A stretch of DNA of 64,000 nt from Nocardioides sp. REDSEA-S33_B3. Lineage in GTDB: Bacteria; Actinomycetota; Actinomycetes; Propionibacteriales; Nocardioidaceae. A program made the position numbers and the translations under genes. Each line of letters opens with the position of its first letter. The first letter of the stretch is position 1. The stretch is taken from assembly GCA_001627335.1 (NCBI GenBank), contig LUPK01000053.1, forward strand, positions 1 through 64,000. Reading direction: 5' to 3'. The notes beneath the pieces are model-generated. The model was not told the origin of the DNA and made no database searches. It saw nothing but the letters and a program-made list of their open reading frames with translations. Below are positions 39,780 to 47,329 of this stretch, one piece after another.

Positions 39780-40490
39780 GTGAAGGACGTGAGGATCGAT
39801 ATCTGGAGCGACGTCGTCTGCCCGTGGTGCTTCGTGGGCAAGCGCCGTCTGGAGGCCGCGCTGGCCGAGTTCGAGCACGCCGACCGGGTGGAGGTCGTCT
39901 ACCGCTCCTTCCAGCTCGACCCGAGCGCCCCGCAGCACGGTCACGAGCTGACCACCCCGGTCCTGGCCCGCAAGTACGGCCGCACCGAGGACGAGATGCG
40001 CCAGATGCAGCAGCAGCTCACCGAGCTCGCCGCCGTCGAGGGGCTCTCCTTCCGGTTGCTCGAGACCGTGCACACGCGCACGATCGACGCGCACCGGCTG
40101 CTGCACCTCGCGCTGGCCGAGGGCGGCCTCGCGCTGCAGGCCACGCTCAAGGAGTCGCTGCTGTCGGCGTACTTCGAGGACGCCCAGGACGTGGGGGACC
40201 ACGAGGTGCTGCGGCGCGAGGCGCTGTCGGCGGGCCTGGACCCCGAGCGGGTCGACGAGGTGCTTGCGGGCGAGGAGTTCGCCGACGCCGTGGTCGCGGA
40301 CATCGACGCCGCGATGGACCTCGGGGTCAGCGGCGTGCCGTTCTTCGTGGTCGACCGGCGCTACGGCATCTCGGGCGCCCAGCCGACCGAGGTGTTCTCC
40401 CAGGTGCTCACCCAGGCCTGGGCCGAGTCGCACCCGCCGGTCGAGGTCGTCGCCGGCGGGGACACCTGTGGGGTCGACGGCACCTGCTGA
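39780..40490 (+). CDS. DsbA-family (FrnE-like) thiol oxidoreductase
   Basis: A 236-residue cytoplasmic thioredoxin-fold protein with the CPWC active site in IWSDVVCPWCFVGKRRLEAA (about residues 8-27) and the cis-proline loop GVSGVPFFVVD (about 178-188). FrnE-like members act as disulfide oxidoreductases or isomerases without export. It has two extra C-terminal cysteines (GGDTCGVDGTC). GTG 39780 or GTG 39789 may start it. Confidence 0.88.
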   Translation: MKDVRIDIWSDVVCPWCFVGKRRLEAALAEFEHADRVEVVYRSFQLDPSAPQHGHELTTPVLARKYGRTEDEMRQMQQQLTELAAVEGLSFRLLETVHTRTIDAHRLLHLALAEGGLALQATLKESLLSAYFEDAQDVGDHEVLRREALSAGLDPERVDEVLAGEEFADAVVADIDAAMDLGVSGVPFFVVDRRYGISGAQPTEVFSQVLTQAWAESHPPVEVVAGGDTCGVDGTC

Positions 40491-40502
40491 GCCGCTGACC
40501 GA

Positions 40503-40684
40503 TCAGTCAGGCTCCGCCGGCTGGTCCAGGTCGACCACGCGACCGACGCCCACCTCCTCGAGGAACCGTCGGTCGTGGCTGACGACCACCAGCGCCCCGC
40601 GATGCGCCGCGAGCGCGGTCACCAGGGCGTCGTACGACGGCAGGTCGAGCTTGTTGGTGGGCTCGTCGAGCATCAGCAGGGCCG
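40503..40684 (-). pseudogene. C-terminal fragment of an ABC-F ATPase
   Basis: Reading the minus strand in the frame ending at the TGA 40503-40505 gives LLMLDEPTNKLDLPSYDALV then HRGALVVVSHDRRFLEEV: Walker B, D-loop and H-switch of an ABC-F protein. Nothing of the upstream ATPase (Walker A, signature, first domain) is present. The frame is cut at about 40685, exactly where the neighbouring PPOX gene loses its own family similarity. Confidence 0.75.
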
Positions 40685-40936
40685 GCGTGGGGTCAGCGAG
40701 CCCTCGAGCGGGATGCTGCCGGCGGTGACGCGCCCGCGGGCGTCGGAGTGCTGGACGACGACGCGGGGGGTGTGCGCGAGGCGCTTGGTCTTGCCCGAGC
40801 CCATGGCGGTCCAGAAGCCGACCCGCCCGTCCTCCAGCGGCACGACCCAGACGGGGCTGCTCACCGGGTCGCCGGCGCGGCGGAAGGTGGTGAGCGCCAG
40901 GTACGTGCCGGCGGCGAGCTCGTCGCGTGACGTCAT
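40673..40936 (-). pseudogene. N-terminal part of a PPOX-class (F420/FMN) oxidoreductase, truncated
   Basis: The 87-residue frame starts MTSRDELAAGTYLALTTFRR and continues through SSPVWVVPLEDGRVGFWTAM and GKTKRLAHTPRVVVQHSDAR, a pyridoxamine-oxidase-like split barrel normally of about 130-145 residues. After GSIPLEGS it turns into a short foreign tail and stops at 40673. The break coincides with the start of the ABC-F remnant in another frame. It may still make a peptide but should not fold normally. Confidence 0.75.
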
Positions 40937-41044
40937 GGCGGTCAGCCTGTCAGCGAGCCGGTGACCTCGGCTACCCTGAGCAACGGCACAACGTGGTGCA
41001 CCTGCTCGTCCCGACCCGCACCACCAGGACCCTCGAGGATCCCC

Positions 41045-42631
41045 GTGCCATCGCGCCATCCCGTCGTGCTCATCGCCGACGCCCTGAGTCCCGCCACCGT
41101 GGCGGCGCTCGGCGACGGCTTCGACGTGCGCCGCTGCGACGGCACCGACCGCGCAGCGCTGCTCGCTGCGGTTGCCGAGGCAGACGCCCTCATGGTGCGG
41201 TCCGGCACCCGGGTCGACGCCGAGGTGCTCGCCGCCGCACCCCGGTTGCGGGTCGTCGCCCGCGCCGGGACCGGCCTGGACACGATCGACGTACGCGCCG
41301 CGACCGCCGCGGGGGTCATGGTCGTCACCGCCCCGACCGCGAACCTGGTCTCGGCCGCGGAGCTCACGGTCGGGCTGCTGCTGGCGGCCGCCCGTCGCAT
41401 CCCGCAGGCGCACCAGTCGCTCCGCGAGGGGGAGTGGGAGCGCAGCCGCTTCACCGGCACCGAGCTCGCGGGCAAGACCGTCGGCGTGCTCGGCCTGGGC
41501 CGGGTCGGCGTCCTGGTCGCGCACCGCCTGGCGGCCTTCGGCATGCAGGTGATCGCCCACGACCCCTACGTCTCGGTCGGGCGCGCCGCCCAGCTCGGGG
41601 TGCGGATGGTCGACCTCGACACCCTGCTCGCCACCTCCGACGTCATCACCGTCCACCTGCCCCGCACCCCCGAGACCCGTGGGCTCGTGGGTGTCGAGGA
41701 GCTGCGGAAGGTCAAGCCGTCCCTGCTGCTGGTCAACGCCTCGCGCGGCGGGATCGTCGACGAGGTCGCCCTGCACGCCGCCCTCAAGGAGGGCCGGGTC
41801 GCCGCCGCGGGGCTCGACGTCTTCGCCGACGAGCCGTGCCCGGACTCCCCGCTGCTCGACCTCGAGAACGTCGTGGCCACGCCCCACCTCGGTGCCAGCA
41901 CCCACGAGGCCCAGGAGAAGGCCGGTCTGTCCGTCGCCCGCTCGGTGGCGCAGGCCCTCGCTGGCGAGCTCGTCCCGGACGCGGTCAACGTCCACGGCGG
42001 CCTGGTCGCCGAGGCGATCCGGCCCACCATCGGCCTGACCGAGAAGCTGGGGCGCGTCTTCACCGCCGTCGCCGGTGGCGTCGCCCAGTCGCTCGACGTC
42101 GAGGTGCGCGGCGAGATCGCCGACCACGACGTGAAGGTGCTCGAGCTGGCCGCCCTCAAGGGGGTCTTCGACGAGGTCGTCGAGGAGCCGGTCTCCTACG
42201 TCAACGTGCCCCTGGTCGCGGCCGAGCGCGGCACCGCCTGCCGACTGGTCGTGGAGCGGGAGAGCCCCGACCACCGCAACCTGGTGACCCTGCGCGGCAC
42301 GCTCGCCGACGGCCGCCAGGTCGCGGTCGGCGGCACCGTCGTGCACGGCCGCGAGCGGCTGGTCGAGGTCGACGGGTACGACGTCGACCTGGCGCTCGCC
42401 GAGCACCTGGCCTTCCTCGTGCACCGTGACCGTCCCGGCATGGTCGGCACCGTGGGCGGCATCCTCGGCGAGGCCGGCGTCAACATCGCCGGCATGCAGG
42501 TCGCCCGGCAGACCCCCGGCGGCGACGTGCTCGTCGTGCTCGAGGTCGACTCGGCCCTCGACGGCTGCCTGCTGCACGAGATCTCCCTGGCCACCGAGTC
42601 CAGCCGCGCCTGCGCCGTACACCTCCCCTGA
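41045..42631 (+). CDS. serA: D-3-phosphoglycerate dehydrogenase, long form
   Basis: A 528-residue enzyme, the first step of serine synthesis. NAD-binding GVLGLGRVGVLVAHRL (about residues 145-160), catalytic Arg/Glu/His in NASRGGIVDE, ...ADEPCPDSPLL and TPHLGASTHEAQEKAG (about 282), then the intervening ASB domain and a C-terminal ACT domain (FLVHRDRPGMVGTVGGILGE, about 458-477) for serine feedback. GTG 41045 gives the family length. In actinobacteria serA typically follows ilvC; here an accessory stretch separates them. Confidence 0.96.
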   Translation: MPSRHPVVLIADALSPATVAALGDGFDVRRCDGTDRAALLAAVAEADALMVRSGTRVDAEVLAAAPRLRVVARAGTGLDTIDVRAATAAGVMVVTAPTANLVSAAELTVGLLLAAARRIPQAHQSLREGEWERSRFTGTELAGKTVGVLGLGRVGVLVAHRLAAFGMQVIAHDPYVSVGRAAQLGVRMVDLDTLLATSDVITVHLPRTPETRGLVGVEELRKVKPSLLLVNASRGGIVDEVALHAALKEGRVAAAGLDVFADEPCPDSPLLDLENVVATPHLGASTHEAQEKAGLSVARSVAQALAGELVPDAVNVHGGLVAEAIRPTIGLTEKLGRVFTAVAGGVAQSLDVEVRGEIADHDVKVLELAALKGVFDEVVEEPVSYVNVPLVAAERGTACRLVVERESPDHRNLVTLRGTLADGRQVAVGGTVVHGRERLVEVDGYDVDLALAEHLAFLVHRDRPGMVGTVGGILGEAGVNIAGMQVARQTPGGDVLVVLEVDSALDGCLLHEISLATESSRACAVHLP

Positions 42632-42655
42632 CCCGCCCCCCGGCGTCAGGGCTGG

Positions 42656-42697
42656 GTCGAGCCGGCGCGTCCTTCCGGAAGGTCGAGCCGGCTCGGC
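42656..42697. repeat. Palindromic repeat, family A (long form, variant right arm)
   Basis: GTCGAGCCGGCGCGTCC-TTCCGGAAGG-...-GAGCCGGCTCGGC, 24 bp after the serA stop and 9 bp before the convergent PLP-enzyme stop. The inner part of the right arm deviates from the consensus. Confidence 0.8.
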
Positions 42698-42705
42698 GGG
42701 AAGGG

Positions 42706-44166
42706 TCAGGCGACGAGGACGCGTCCGGGGCGGGCGCGGGTCGGGGAGGCCGGGAGGTCGGCCCACACCGGGGCGAGGCGCTCGACGGCGGCGACCAACT
42801 CGGGGGCCGGTCGGGTCCAGGGGATCCGGACGAACCTGTCGAGCCCGCCTTCGGCCGCGAACAGCGGGCCCGGCGTCACACCGACCCCTGCCCGCTCGGC
42901 GGCGTCGGCGAGGGCCACCGCGCTGCCCGACGGCAGCTCGCACCACACCGCCAGCCCGCCCCCGGGGCGGATCCAGCGCCACGTCGGCAGGTGCTCGGTC
43001 AGCGCACCCAGCAGCACCTCCCGCTGCTCGACCAACCGGGCGAGCTGGTCGGGGAGCACCGGCCCGGAGGCCAGCAGCCGTGCCAGGACCAGCTGCTCAA
43101 GCACGGGCGTGCCGAGGTCGAGGCTGAGCCGCGCGCGGGTCAGCCGCTCGGCCAGCCCCGGCGGCACGCGCACCCACCCCAGCCGCAGCCCACCCCAGAA
43201 CGCCTTGCTGGCGCTGCCGATCGTGATCGCGTCGGGGGAGTACGCCGCGAACGGCCGCGGCATCTCCTGACCGTCCAGCGCCAGCGCCTGCAACGACTCG
43301 TCGACGACGGCGACGGTGCCCGCGGCGCGCAGGTGGCCGGCGTACTCCTCACGCTGCTCGTCGGTCATCAGGTGGCCGGTGGGGTTCTGGAAGTCGGGGA
43401 CGAGGTAGGCCAGTGCCGGGCGCACCTGTCGCAGCTGGGCACCGACGGCGTCGAGGTCCCAGCCCTCGGGGTCGACCGGCGCGCCGACGAGCCGGCCGCC
43501 GGCGTTGCGCAGCGCGAGCGTGGCGTTGGGGTAGACCGGGGACTCGACCAGCACCCGGTCGCCGCGGCGGGCCAGCGCCTGCGCCACGATCGCCGCGCCG
43601 GACAGGGCCCCTGGGGTGATGATCACCTGCGCCGGGTCGGTCGGCAGCCCGCGCTCCTCGAAGCCCCGCGCGACGGCGGCCTGCAGGTGGGGGAGGCCGG
43701 TGGGGAAGTACCCGTGCCCGCCGAGGTACGCCGGCAGCTCGGTCACCGCGTCGGCGTACGCGCTCGCCAGGCCGGCCGGCGCCATCGGGGCGGCGCACCC
43801 CAGGTCGATCCCGTCGGGGTGGCCGACGGCGAGCTGGTCGGGGGTCAGCGCCCGGTCCCGGGTGCGGGCGCGGCCGCCGGGCACGCGGGTGAAGGTGCCC
43901 GCGCCCTGCCGAGCGACGGCGTACCCGCTCTCGCGCAGCTGGGCGTAGGCACGGGTGACGGTGGTGCGCGAGACGGCGAGCGCGTCGGTCAGCTCGCGCT
44001 CGCTGGGCAGCCGTACGTCGGTGCCGATGCGGCCGTCGCCGATGGCGAGCACGAGGGCGTCGGCCAGCCCGGCGTAGGCGGGGGAGCGGTCGAACCCCGC
44101 GACCAGCGCGCTGACACGTGCGGCGGAGATGGCCCCGTTGGTCGACGGCGAGGTGGACTGCGTCAT
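42706..44166 (-). CDS. MocR-type regulator (GntR DNA-binding domain fused to an aminotransferase-like domain)
   Basis: A 486-residue protein. Residues about 27-90 form a GntR winged helix (RLPSERELTDALAVSRTTVT, AYAQLRESGYAVARQGAGTF). The rest is a class-I aminotransferase fold with PDFQNPTGHLMTDEQRE and the PLP lysine in TIGSASKAFWGGLRLGWV (about residue 325). MocR proteins sense PLP or amino-group ligands. It is divergent from a YczE-like membrane gene, a pairing seen repeatedly with MocR/PdxR regulators, with an inverted repeat between them. Possible targets are itself and the membrane gene. Confidence 0.9.
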   Translation of the reverse strand: MTQSTSPSTNGAISAARVSALVAGFDRSPAYAGLADALVLAIGDGRIGTDVRLPSERELTDALAVSRTTVTRAYAQLRESGYAVARQGAGTFTRVPGGRARTRDRALTPDQLAVGHPDGIDLGCAAPMAPAGLASAYADAVTELPAYLGGHGYFPTGLPHLQAAVARGFEERGLPTDPAQVIITPGALSGAAIVAQALARRGDRVLVESPVYPNATLALRNAGGRLVGAPVDPEGWDLDAVGAQLRQVRPALAYLVPDFQNPTGHLMTDEQREEYAGHLRAAGTVAVVDESLQALALDGQEMPRPFAAYSPDAITIGSASKAFWGGLRLGWVRVPPGLAERLTRARLSLDLGTPVLEQLVLARLLASGPVLPDQLARLVEQREVLLGALTEHLPTWRWIRPGGGLAVWCELPSGSAVALADAAERAGVGVTPGPLFAAEGGLDRFVRIPWTRPAPELVAAVERLAPVWADLPASPTRARPGRVLVA

Positions 44167-44173
44167 GCAGTCC

Positions 44174-44210
44174 ACTGTTCCACGATTGGCTATCGGAGAA
44201 CAGTCCAATC
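44174..44210. promoter_or_regulatory. Probable MocR operator between divergent genes
   Basis: Two nested inverted repeats fill the 62-bp gap: ACTGTTC (44174-44180) with GAACAGT (44198-44204), and GATTGG (44184-44189) with CCAATC (44205-44210). The arrangement suits a dimeric regulator controlling both divergent promoters. Confidence 0.5.
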
Positions 44211-44228
44211 GCGCGGCACCATCGAGGC

Positions 44229-44906
44229 ATGACCCTGCTCGCCGACCTCGGCCCGCTCGCGCAACTGCGCGCCGGCCGCCTGCCCCGCCGCCTCGTCCAG
44301 CTCTACGCGGGCCTGGTGCTCTACGGCGTCTCCCTGGCGATGCTGGTGCGGGCCGGGCTCGGTGCGGCCCCATGGGACGTGCTGCACCTCGGTCTCGCCA
44401 CGCACCTGCCGATGACGCTGGGCCAGGCGCTGATCCTCACCAGCGTGGTGGTGCTGCTGCTGTGGATCCCGCTGCGCGAGGTGCCGGGCTTAGGGACGGT
44501 CTCCAACGCGATCGTGCTCGGCCTGGCCGCCGACGCCACGCTGGCGGTGCTCGACCGCCCTGACGACCTCGCGTGGCGCGGGGTGCTGATGGTCGCGGCC
44601 GTGGGTCTCAACGGCCTCGCGACCGCGGCCTACATCGGCGCTCAGCTGGGCCGGGGTCCGCGCGACGGCCTGATGACCGGCCTGCACCGTCGCACCGGCC
44701 TCTCCATCCGCCTGGTCCGCACCTCGCTGGAGGTCACCGTCGTCGTCATCGGCCTGCTGCTCGGCGGCACCGCCGGTCTCGGCACGGTGCTCTACGCGCT
44801 CGCGATCGGCCCGGTCACCCAGGCCCTACTGCCCTCGTTGGTGGTCGCCCTGCCTGCCGAGCCGTCACTCCCGCACGGCCGAGACGTCACTCCCGCACGC
44901 TGCTGA
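44229..44906 (+). CDS. YczE-like integral membrane protein
   Basis: A 225-residue membrane protein with about five helices and the family segments RAGLGAAPWDVLHLGLA, MTLGQALILTS and GRGPRDGLMTGLHRRTGLSI. YczE/YitT-like proteins are often divergent from MocR-type regulators, as here; their transport substrate is not established. The last 15 or so residues (PSLPHGRDVTPARC) are encoded by family B repeat units, so the C-terminal tail is probably repeat-derived. Confidence 0.82.
   Translation: MTLLADLGPLAQLRAGRLPRRLVQLYAGLVLYGVSLAMLVRAGLGAAPWDVLHLGLATHLPMTLGQALILTSVVVLLLWIPLREVPGLGTVSNAIVLGLAADATLAVLDRPDDLAWRGVLMVAAVGLNGLATAAYIGAQLGRGPRDGLMTGLHRRTGLSIRLVRTSLEVTVVVIGLLLGGTAGLGTVLYALAIGPVTQALLPSLVVALPAEPSLPHGRDVTPARC
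44857..44902. repeat. Family B repeat, about two units, overlapping a gene end
   Basis: Contains GTCACTCCCGCAC twice with GGCCGAGACGTCAC between. It forms the 3' coding end of the YczE-like gene and part of the gap to the convergent methyltransferase. Confidence 0.65.
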
Positions 44907-44942
44907 GGCGCGCCGCCGGGGGCCGCCGGGAAGTGCGGGAGC

Positions 44943-45512
44943 TCAGCGCTTGGTGGCGATGATCGTCGAGGCGTCGGGGGCGACCATGACCTCCACGGCG
45001 GTGAAGCGCTCGTCGGTGAGCCACTGCTCGCGCAGGGTGTCCACGCGGCCGTAAGTGATCGGCGGCCACTGCTCGCACGGCGTGAAGTCGTCGAGCACCA
45101 CGATGCCGCCGTCCTCCACGAGGTCGGCGATCGCGTCGACGCCCACCTCGCCGGGCTGCCCGGAGTCGAGGAAGAGCAGCGAGTAGGGGCCGCGGTCCAG
45201 CAGCGTGGACCAGTCGGCTGCCAGCACCTCGACCAGCGGGTCCTCGGCGAAGATCTCCGTCGCCGCCCTCGCCAGCTTGGCATCGAGCTCGGCGGTCACG
45301 ATCCGCGCCTTCTCACCGCGTACGCCGGAGCGCAGCCAGGCCGTGCCGACCCCGCATCCGGTGCCGAACTCGGCCATCGTGCCGTCGCGGGTCGCGGCCA
45401 GCATCGCCAGCAGCCGGCCGGTCTCGTTGCGGCAGAACGACACGTAGCCCGAGCGTCGCGAGACCTCGAAGGCGCGCTCGACGACGGCGGGCAGGTCGGG
45501 TGGGGCGCTCAC
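44943..45512 (-). CDS. O-methyltransferase-like SAM-dependent methyltransferase
   Basis: A 189-residue class-I methyltransferase. Motif I is MAEFGTGCGVGTAWL (about residues 46-60), motif II region RIVTAELDAKLA, then LLFLDSGQPGEVG and GIVVLDDFTP (about 137-146). Similar to small O-methyltransferases acting on phenolic or acyl acceptors. It is divergent from the leuB leader. Substrate unknown. Confidence 0.82.
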   Translation of the reverse strand: MSAPPDLPAVVERAFEVSRRSGYVSFCRNETGRLLAMLAATRDGTMAEFGTGCGVGTAWLRSGVRGEKARIVTAELDAKLARAATEIFAEDPLVEVLAADWSTLLDRGPYSLLFLDSGQPGEVGVDAIADLVEDGGIVVLDDFTPCEQWPPITYGRVDTLREQWLTDERFTAVEVMVAPDASTIIATKR

Positions 45513-45595
45513 TCGCCAAGTCTCCCATCGCGGGACTCGAGTCCCACATCGTGGACGGATTCCGCAATCCGGTGGCCTGCGTCCGGACAGCGACC

Positions 45596-45601
45596 TACGC
45601 T
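45596..45601 (+). promoter_or_regulatory. -10-like hexamer of the leuB leader
   Basis: TACGCT ends 9 nt before the leader ATG at 45611, so the transcript probably begins at or just before that ATG. Confidence 0.4.
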
Positions 45602-45610
45602 CGTTCCATC

Positions 45611-45664
45611 ATGCGGAGCATCTTCGTACTTATCGAGTGCCGCGGCGAGGCCCAGCAGGCGTGA
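45611..45664 (+). CDS. Putative leuB-unit leader peptide rich in Ile/Val/Leu codons
   Basis: A 17-codon ORF, MRSIFVLIECRGEAQQA, reading ATC TTC GTA CTT ATC in a row. GTA and CTT are rare in this genome, a usual trait of attenuator control codons. The end of the ORF overlaps the left arm of a long hairpin (45640-45691). It is in the 447-bp gap 45513-45959 upstream of leuB. Unlike ilvB and cimA, no T-tailed terminator is visible, so the mechanism (Rho or translational coupling) is open. Confidence 0.6.
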   Translation: MRSIFVLIECRGEAQQA

Positions 45665-45691
45665 CCTGCGAGTGAGGCCCCCTCGCCGCGG
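45640..45691 (+). promoter_or_regulatory. Long hairpin at the end of the leuB leader ORF
   Basis: CCGCGGCGAGG (45640-45650) and CCTCGCCGCGG (45681-45691) are perfectly complementary; an inner GCAGG/CCTGC stem lies in the loop. The left arm is covered by a ribosome finishing the leader peptide, so folding depends on its translation. A further hairpin, GTCCGTG/CACGGAC, follows at about 45834-45852; otherwise the gap to 45959 holds nothing I recognise. Confidence 0.55.
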
Positions 45692-45959
45692 TGGTCGGCG
45701 TTGGTGCGCATCCGGTCTCACACCCCTTTCGCTCGAGAGCAGCCCGGCATCCCCGGTGCTCCTCGGCCCGAGATGACTCCGCGGCGGGTACGCCGGCGCA
45801 GCACGCGCGACCCGCTCCTGGTCGGTCCCGACCGTCCGTGCGATCCACGGACAGCTGTCCCCACCGCGGTGTCATCCCCGGTCGACGGCGCACCCCGCGC
45901 CACCGGTCCGGGCACGCAACACCCGACACATCCGACACGCGACACCTGGAGACACCGAT

Positions 45960-46083
45960 GTACGACATGTACCCCGAGTGGGGACCCGCCGCCCACAAGC
46001 CCGAGAACCCCCGCAGCCGCGAGGCCCTGCAGCGCGCGCTCGACCTGCGGGACAACGGCGGCGAGCGTCCCGACGACAACTAG
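45960..46083 (+). CDS. Small conserved-looking 40-residue protein upstream of leuB
   Basis: A 40-codon [23 protein letters not shown] followed by a helix-prone [13 protein letters not shown] segment and an acidic end. CTGGAGACACCG precedes the ATG, giving GGAG at good spacing, and leuB starts 10 bp after its stop. Aromatic start and polar body with no membrane segment. I do not recognise a family. It may be a real small protein or a translational-coupling ORF for leuB. Confidence 0.6.
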
Positions 46084-46093
46084 CGTTCGCCCC

Positions 46094-47194
46094 ATGACTT
46101 CTCCCGCCGCCACCGGTTCCGTCCAGCTCGCCGTCATCCCCGGCGACGGCATCGGCCAGGAGGTGACCCCTGAGGCCCTCAAGGTGCTCGAGGTCGCCGC
46201 TCCCGCGGGCGTGAAGTTCGAGCAGACCCGCTACGACCTCGGCGCCGAGCGCTACCTCGCCACCGGCGAGGTGCTGCCCGACTCCGTGCTCGGCGAGATC
46301 CGCCGGCACGACGCCATCCTCCTCGGCGCGGTGGGCGGCAAGCCCAACGACCCGAACCTGCCCCCGGGCATCCTCGAGCGTGGCCTGCTGCTGCGGCTGC
46401 GCTTCGAGCTCGACCACTACGTCAACCTCCGCCCCTCGCGCATCTTCCCCGGCGTCACCTCGCCGCTCTCGGAGGCCGTGCTCAAGGGCGAGGAGGTCGA
46501 CTTCGTGGTGGTCCGCGAGGGCACCGAGGGCCCCTACACCGGCAACGGCGGCGCGCTGCGCGTCGGCACCCCGGCCGAGGTGGCCACCGAGGTCAGCGTC
46601 AACACGGCGTACGGCGTCGAGCGGGTCGTCCGCGACGCCTTCGCCCGCGCGGAGAAGCGCCCGCGCAAGCACCTCACCCTGGTCCACAAGACCAACGTGC
46701 TCGTCCACGCCGGCTCGGTGTGGTGGCGACTGACCCAGGAGGTCGCCGCCGAGCACCCGGACGTCACCGTCGACTACATGCACATCGACGCCGCGATGAT
46801 CCACATGACGACCAACCCGCAGCGCTTCGACGTGATCGTCACCGACAACCTCTTCGGCGACATCATCACCGACCTCGCCGCCGCCATCACCGGCGGCATC
46901 GGGCTGGCTGCCTCGGGCAACGTGAACCCCGACCGCACCGCCCCCTCCATGTTCGAGCCCGTGCACGGGTCGGCGCCCGACATCGCCGGACTGCAGAAGG
47001 CCGACCCCACCGCCGCGATCCTCTCGACGGCGCTGCTGCTGGACCACCTCGGTCACCCCGAGGCCGCGGCCACCGTCGAGCGCGCCGTGCTCGCCGACCT
47101 CGCCGACCAGGCTGGGCGCGCCGAGGCGGGCGACACCGCCCCCCGGCGTACCTCCGAGGTCGGCGACGCCATCGCCGCGCGCGTAGCCGGCTAG
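46094..47194 (+). CDS. leuB: 3-Isopropylmalate dehydrogenase
   Basis: A 366-residue NAD-dependent decarboxylating dehydrogenase of leucine synthesis. It begins [20 protein letters not shown], has [20 protein letters not shown] and [14 protein letters not shown], the catalytic Lys/Asp regions [12 protein letters not shown] and [15 protein letters not shown] (about 253-267), and the NAD-specific [13 protein letters not shown]. The same enzyme can also act on citramalate-derived 3-methylmalate, which matters because cimA is encoded 5 kb downstream. Follows the small ORF by 10 bp. Confidence 0.95.
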   Translation: MTSPAATGSVQLAVIPGDGIGQEVTPEALKVLEVAAPAGVKFEQTRYDLGAERYLATGEVLPDSVLGEIRRHDAILLGAVGGKPNDPNLPPGILERGLLLRLRFELDHYVNLRPSRIFPGVTSPLSEAVLKGEEVDFVVVREGTEGPYTGNGGALRVGTPAEVATEVSVNTAYGVERVVRDAFARAEKRPRKHLTLVHKTNVLVHAGSVWWRLTQEVAAEHPDVTVDYMHIDAAMIHMTTNPQRFDVIVTDNLFGDIITDLAAAITGGIGLAASGNVNPDRTAPSMFEPVHGSAPDIAGLQKADPTAAILSTALLLDHLGHPEAAATVERAVLADLADQAGRAEAGDTAPRRTSEVGDAIAARVAG

Positions 47195-47220
47195 CCCGGA
47201 CTCCGCACCTGCACCACCGC

Positions 47221-47252
47221 GACCGCCGGGCACCACGAGGTGCCCGGCGGTC
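47221..47252 (+). terminator. Hairpin terminator after leuB
   Basis: GACCGCCGGGCACC and GGTGCCCGGCGGTC form a perfect 14-bp stem with an ACGA loop, 26 bp after the leuB stop. No T-run. Separates leuB from ilvE. Confidence 0.75.
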
Positions 47253-47257
47253 GTGCA

Positions 47258-47290
47258 TTTCCCTGCGCTCTTCCCTGCGCCTTTCCCTGC
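47258..47290. repeat. Short tandem repeat before ilvE
   Basis: Three near-identical 11-bp units of the form TTTCCCTGCGC lie between the leuB terminator and ilvE. Pyrimidine-rich on the plus strand; no function is evident. Confidence 0.6.
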
Positions 47291-47329
47291 GCCCTTCCCG
47301 TGACCCGCCCGAGACAGAGGTCGACTACC

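Noticed and set aside
39707..40498. A frame starting MHPLCPNCGATVARGPECGV that looks like a zinc ribbon upstream of the DsbA-like gene
   Set aside because: After about 30 residues it overlaps the DsbA-like gene in another frame and becomes Arg/Gly-rich shadow sequence. The CxxC pattern is probably chance.
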